DNA of 33,135 bases from Oscillibacter sp. (lineage in GTDB: Bacteria; Bacillota; Clostridia; Oscillospirales; Oscillospiraceae): positions 112,051-145,185 of the forward strand of contig DPPB01000031.1 in the NCBI GenBank assembly GCA_003539495.1, in the 5' to 3' direction. A program made the translations under genes and the position numbers. A model generated the notes under the pieces. That model worked only from the letters and a program-made list of their open reading frames with translations. It was not told the DNA's origin and ran no database searches. How positions within the stretch are numbered: position 1 is the first letter of the stretch; every line of letters begins with the position of its first letter. This document shows, in pieces, positions 31,958-33,135 of this stretch.

Positions 31958-31989
31958 AAAAAAAGACGCACCGGGGTGCGTCTTTTTTT
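31958..31989. terminator. Bidirectional terminator between trpXYZ and ychF
   Basis: The stem GACGCAC/GTGCGTC (31965-31971 with 31976-31982) is flanked by seven As and seven Ts, so it can end both the trp operon and the convergent ychF transcript. Confidence 0.92.
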
Positions 31990-32018
31990 ATATGCTAATT
32001 CCGCAAAGGCCTTTCCCT

Positions 32019-33134
32019 TTACACGTTGAAGCGGAAATAGATCATGTCGCCGTCCTTGACCACATAGTCCTTGCCCTCAGAGCGCAGCAAGCCCTTTTCC
32101 TTGGCCGCAGCCACGCTGCCGCCGCAGGCCATCATCTCGTCGAAATTGATAGTCTCTGCCCGAATGAAGCCCCGCTCAATATCGGAGTGGATCTTGCCTG
32201 CGGCCTGGGGAGCCTTGGTGCCCTTTTTGATGGTCCAGGCCCGACACTCGTCCTTGCCATAGGTAAGGAAGGAGATGAGCCCCAGCAGGTCATAGGAGCA
32301 CTGGATCAGCCGATCCAGGCCTGACCTTTCCACTCCCAGCTCCTCCAGGAACATAGCCCGCTCCTCGGGGTCGTCCAGCTCGGCGATGTCCTGCTCCAGC
32401 TTGGCGCAGATGGGCAGCACCTGGGCTTGCTCCTTCTCGGCCAAGGCCTTCACATCGTTATAATAGGAATTCGAATCGCAATCGGCAAAGCCGGCCTCGT
32501 CCATGTTGGCGGCATAGATAATGGGCTTCAGGCTCAGCAGGTCCGCCGTCTCGATAATGGCGCGGTCATCCTTGTCACAATCGAAGGTGCGGGCGGATTT
32601 CCCTCCGTCCAGATGCTCCGCCAGGGCCTTGAACACCTCCGCCTCGTGGAGGAACTTCTTGTCGCCCTTGGCAGCCTTGGCGGCCTTTTCCACCCGGCGA
32701 TTCACCATCTCCAGGTCGGCCATGATGAGCTCTAAATCGATGGTCTCAATATCCCCCAGGGGGTCCACCGGAACGTTGGTGCCGGCATCGGCCACCACAT
32801 GCATGATGTTCTCGTCGTCAAAACAGCGGACTACATGGACGATGGCGTCCGTGCGGCGGATGTTCTCCAAAAATTTGTTGCCCAAGCCCGCGCCCTGGCT
32901 GGCGCCCTTGACAAGGCCCGCAATGTCCACGAATTCGATGACCGCCGGAGTCTTTTTGTCCGGCTGGTACATCTCAGCCAGCTTGTCCAGCCTTGCATCC
33001 GGCACCGCCACCACGCCCACATTGGGCTCGATGGTGCAGAAGGGGTAGTTAGCGCTCTCTGCCCCGGCATTGGTGATGGCGTTAAACAGGGTGCTCTTGC
33101 CCACATTGGGCAGTCCTACGATACCTAATTTCAT
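32019..33134 (-). CDS. ychF: YchF/OLA1-family P-loop ATPase
   Basis: Obg-related, ribosome-associated ATPase linked to stress and translation control. The full 371 residues are present, with the start codon one base from the window end. Walker A is GLPNVGKST (7-15), G3 is DIAGLVKGASQGAGLGN, and the G4 position reads NMDE instead of NKxD, as expected for this ATP-preferring family. A coiled-coil insert (about 125-220) and a C-terminal TGS domain ending KDGDMIYFRFNV follow. Its promoter lies outside the window. Confidence 0.97.
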   Translation of the reverse strand: MKLGIVGLPNVGKSTLFNAITNAGAESANYPFCTIEPNVGVVAVPDARLDKLAEMYQPDKKTPAVIEFVDIAGLVKGASQGAGLGNKFLENIRRTDAIVHVVRCFDDENIMHVVADAGTNVPVDPLGDIETIDLELIMADLEMVNRRVEKAAKAAKGDKKFLHEAEVFKALAEHLDGGKSARTFDCDKDDRAIIETADLLSLKPIIYAANMDEAGFADCDSNSYYNDVKALAEKEQAQVLPICAKLEQDIAELDDPEERAMFLEELGVERSGLDRLIQCSYDLLGLISFLTYGKDECRAWTIKKGTKAPQAAGKIHSDIERGFIRAETINFDEMMACGGSVAAAKEKGLLRSEGKDYVVKDGDMIYFRFNV

Positions 33135-33135
33135 A

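Overview
The window is 33 kb of a GC-rich Gram-positive chromosome. Gene content, gene order and regulation point to a gut-type clostridium of the Oscillospiraceae (Oscillibacter, Dysosmobacter, Flavonifractor or Vescimonas-like). The evidence is T-box leaders, strong GGAGG ribosome binding sites, sigma-A promoters with 17-bp spacers, greA-lysS and recA-recX-rimO-pgsA clusters, and a LysRS with a C-terminal tRNA-binding domain. The family placement is inference; no rRNA is present. I see no transposase, integrase, phage gene, CRISPR array or toxin gene. This is core chromosome with an unusually rich set of non-coding repeats.

Layout, left to right. 1-3180: lysS (cut by the window edge), greA and an unrecognised protein. 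3385-6250: the ftsE-ftsX-M23 peptidase operon, with promoter and terminator. 6371-9276: a PucR/CdaR-type regulator, rsuA, a DUF4830-like protein and a cluster of short palindromes. 9244-11410: a zinc-ribbon protein and glpK, the latter divergent from an acylglycerol-lipase-like hydrolase. 12383-15666: a CmpB-like membrane protein, a family-4 uracil-DNA glycosylase, and cysS under a cysteine-type T-box. 15725-19928: an XRE membrane regulator and the recA-recX-rimO-pgsA operon. 19984-22284: prmC and a DUF1385 (YqhQ-like) gene, each followed by a copy of a 176-178 bp structured repeat. 22302-25781: a lipoprotein / response regulator / histidine kinase operon. 25904-28232: tRNA-Leu(CAA), an EamA transporter, an ankyrin protein and an unknown partner. 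28388-31989: a T-box-controlled TrpXYZ-type ABC transporter. 32019-33134: ychF.

The clearest regulatory logic is the pair of T-boxes. One senses uncharged tRNA-Cys ahead of cysteinyl-tRNA synthetase. The other reads a UGG (Trp) specifier ahead of the putative tryptophan importer. glpK and the lipase-like gene face away from a shared 101-bp region containing a perfect inverted repeat that carries a -10-like hexamer in each arm. That fits coordinated use of acylglycerols and glycerol.

The most unusual content is non-coding. It includes (i) two copies of a ~177-bp element whose hairpin stems differ in sequence but keep pairing, (ii) at least 14 copies of a ~26-bp palindrome family, some inside the trpX-trpY interval and between the Cys T-box and cysS, and (iii) two copies of a longer CATTGC-type inverted repeat.
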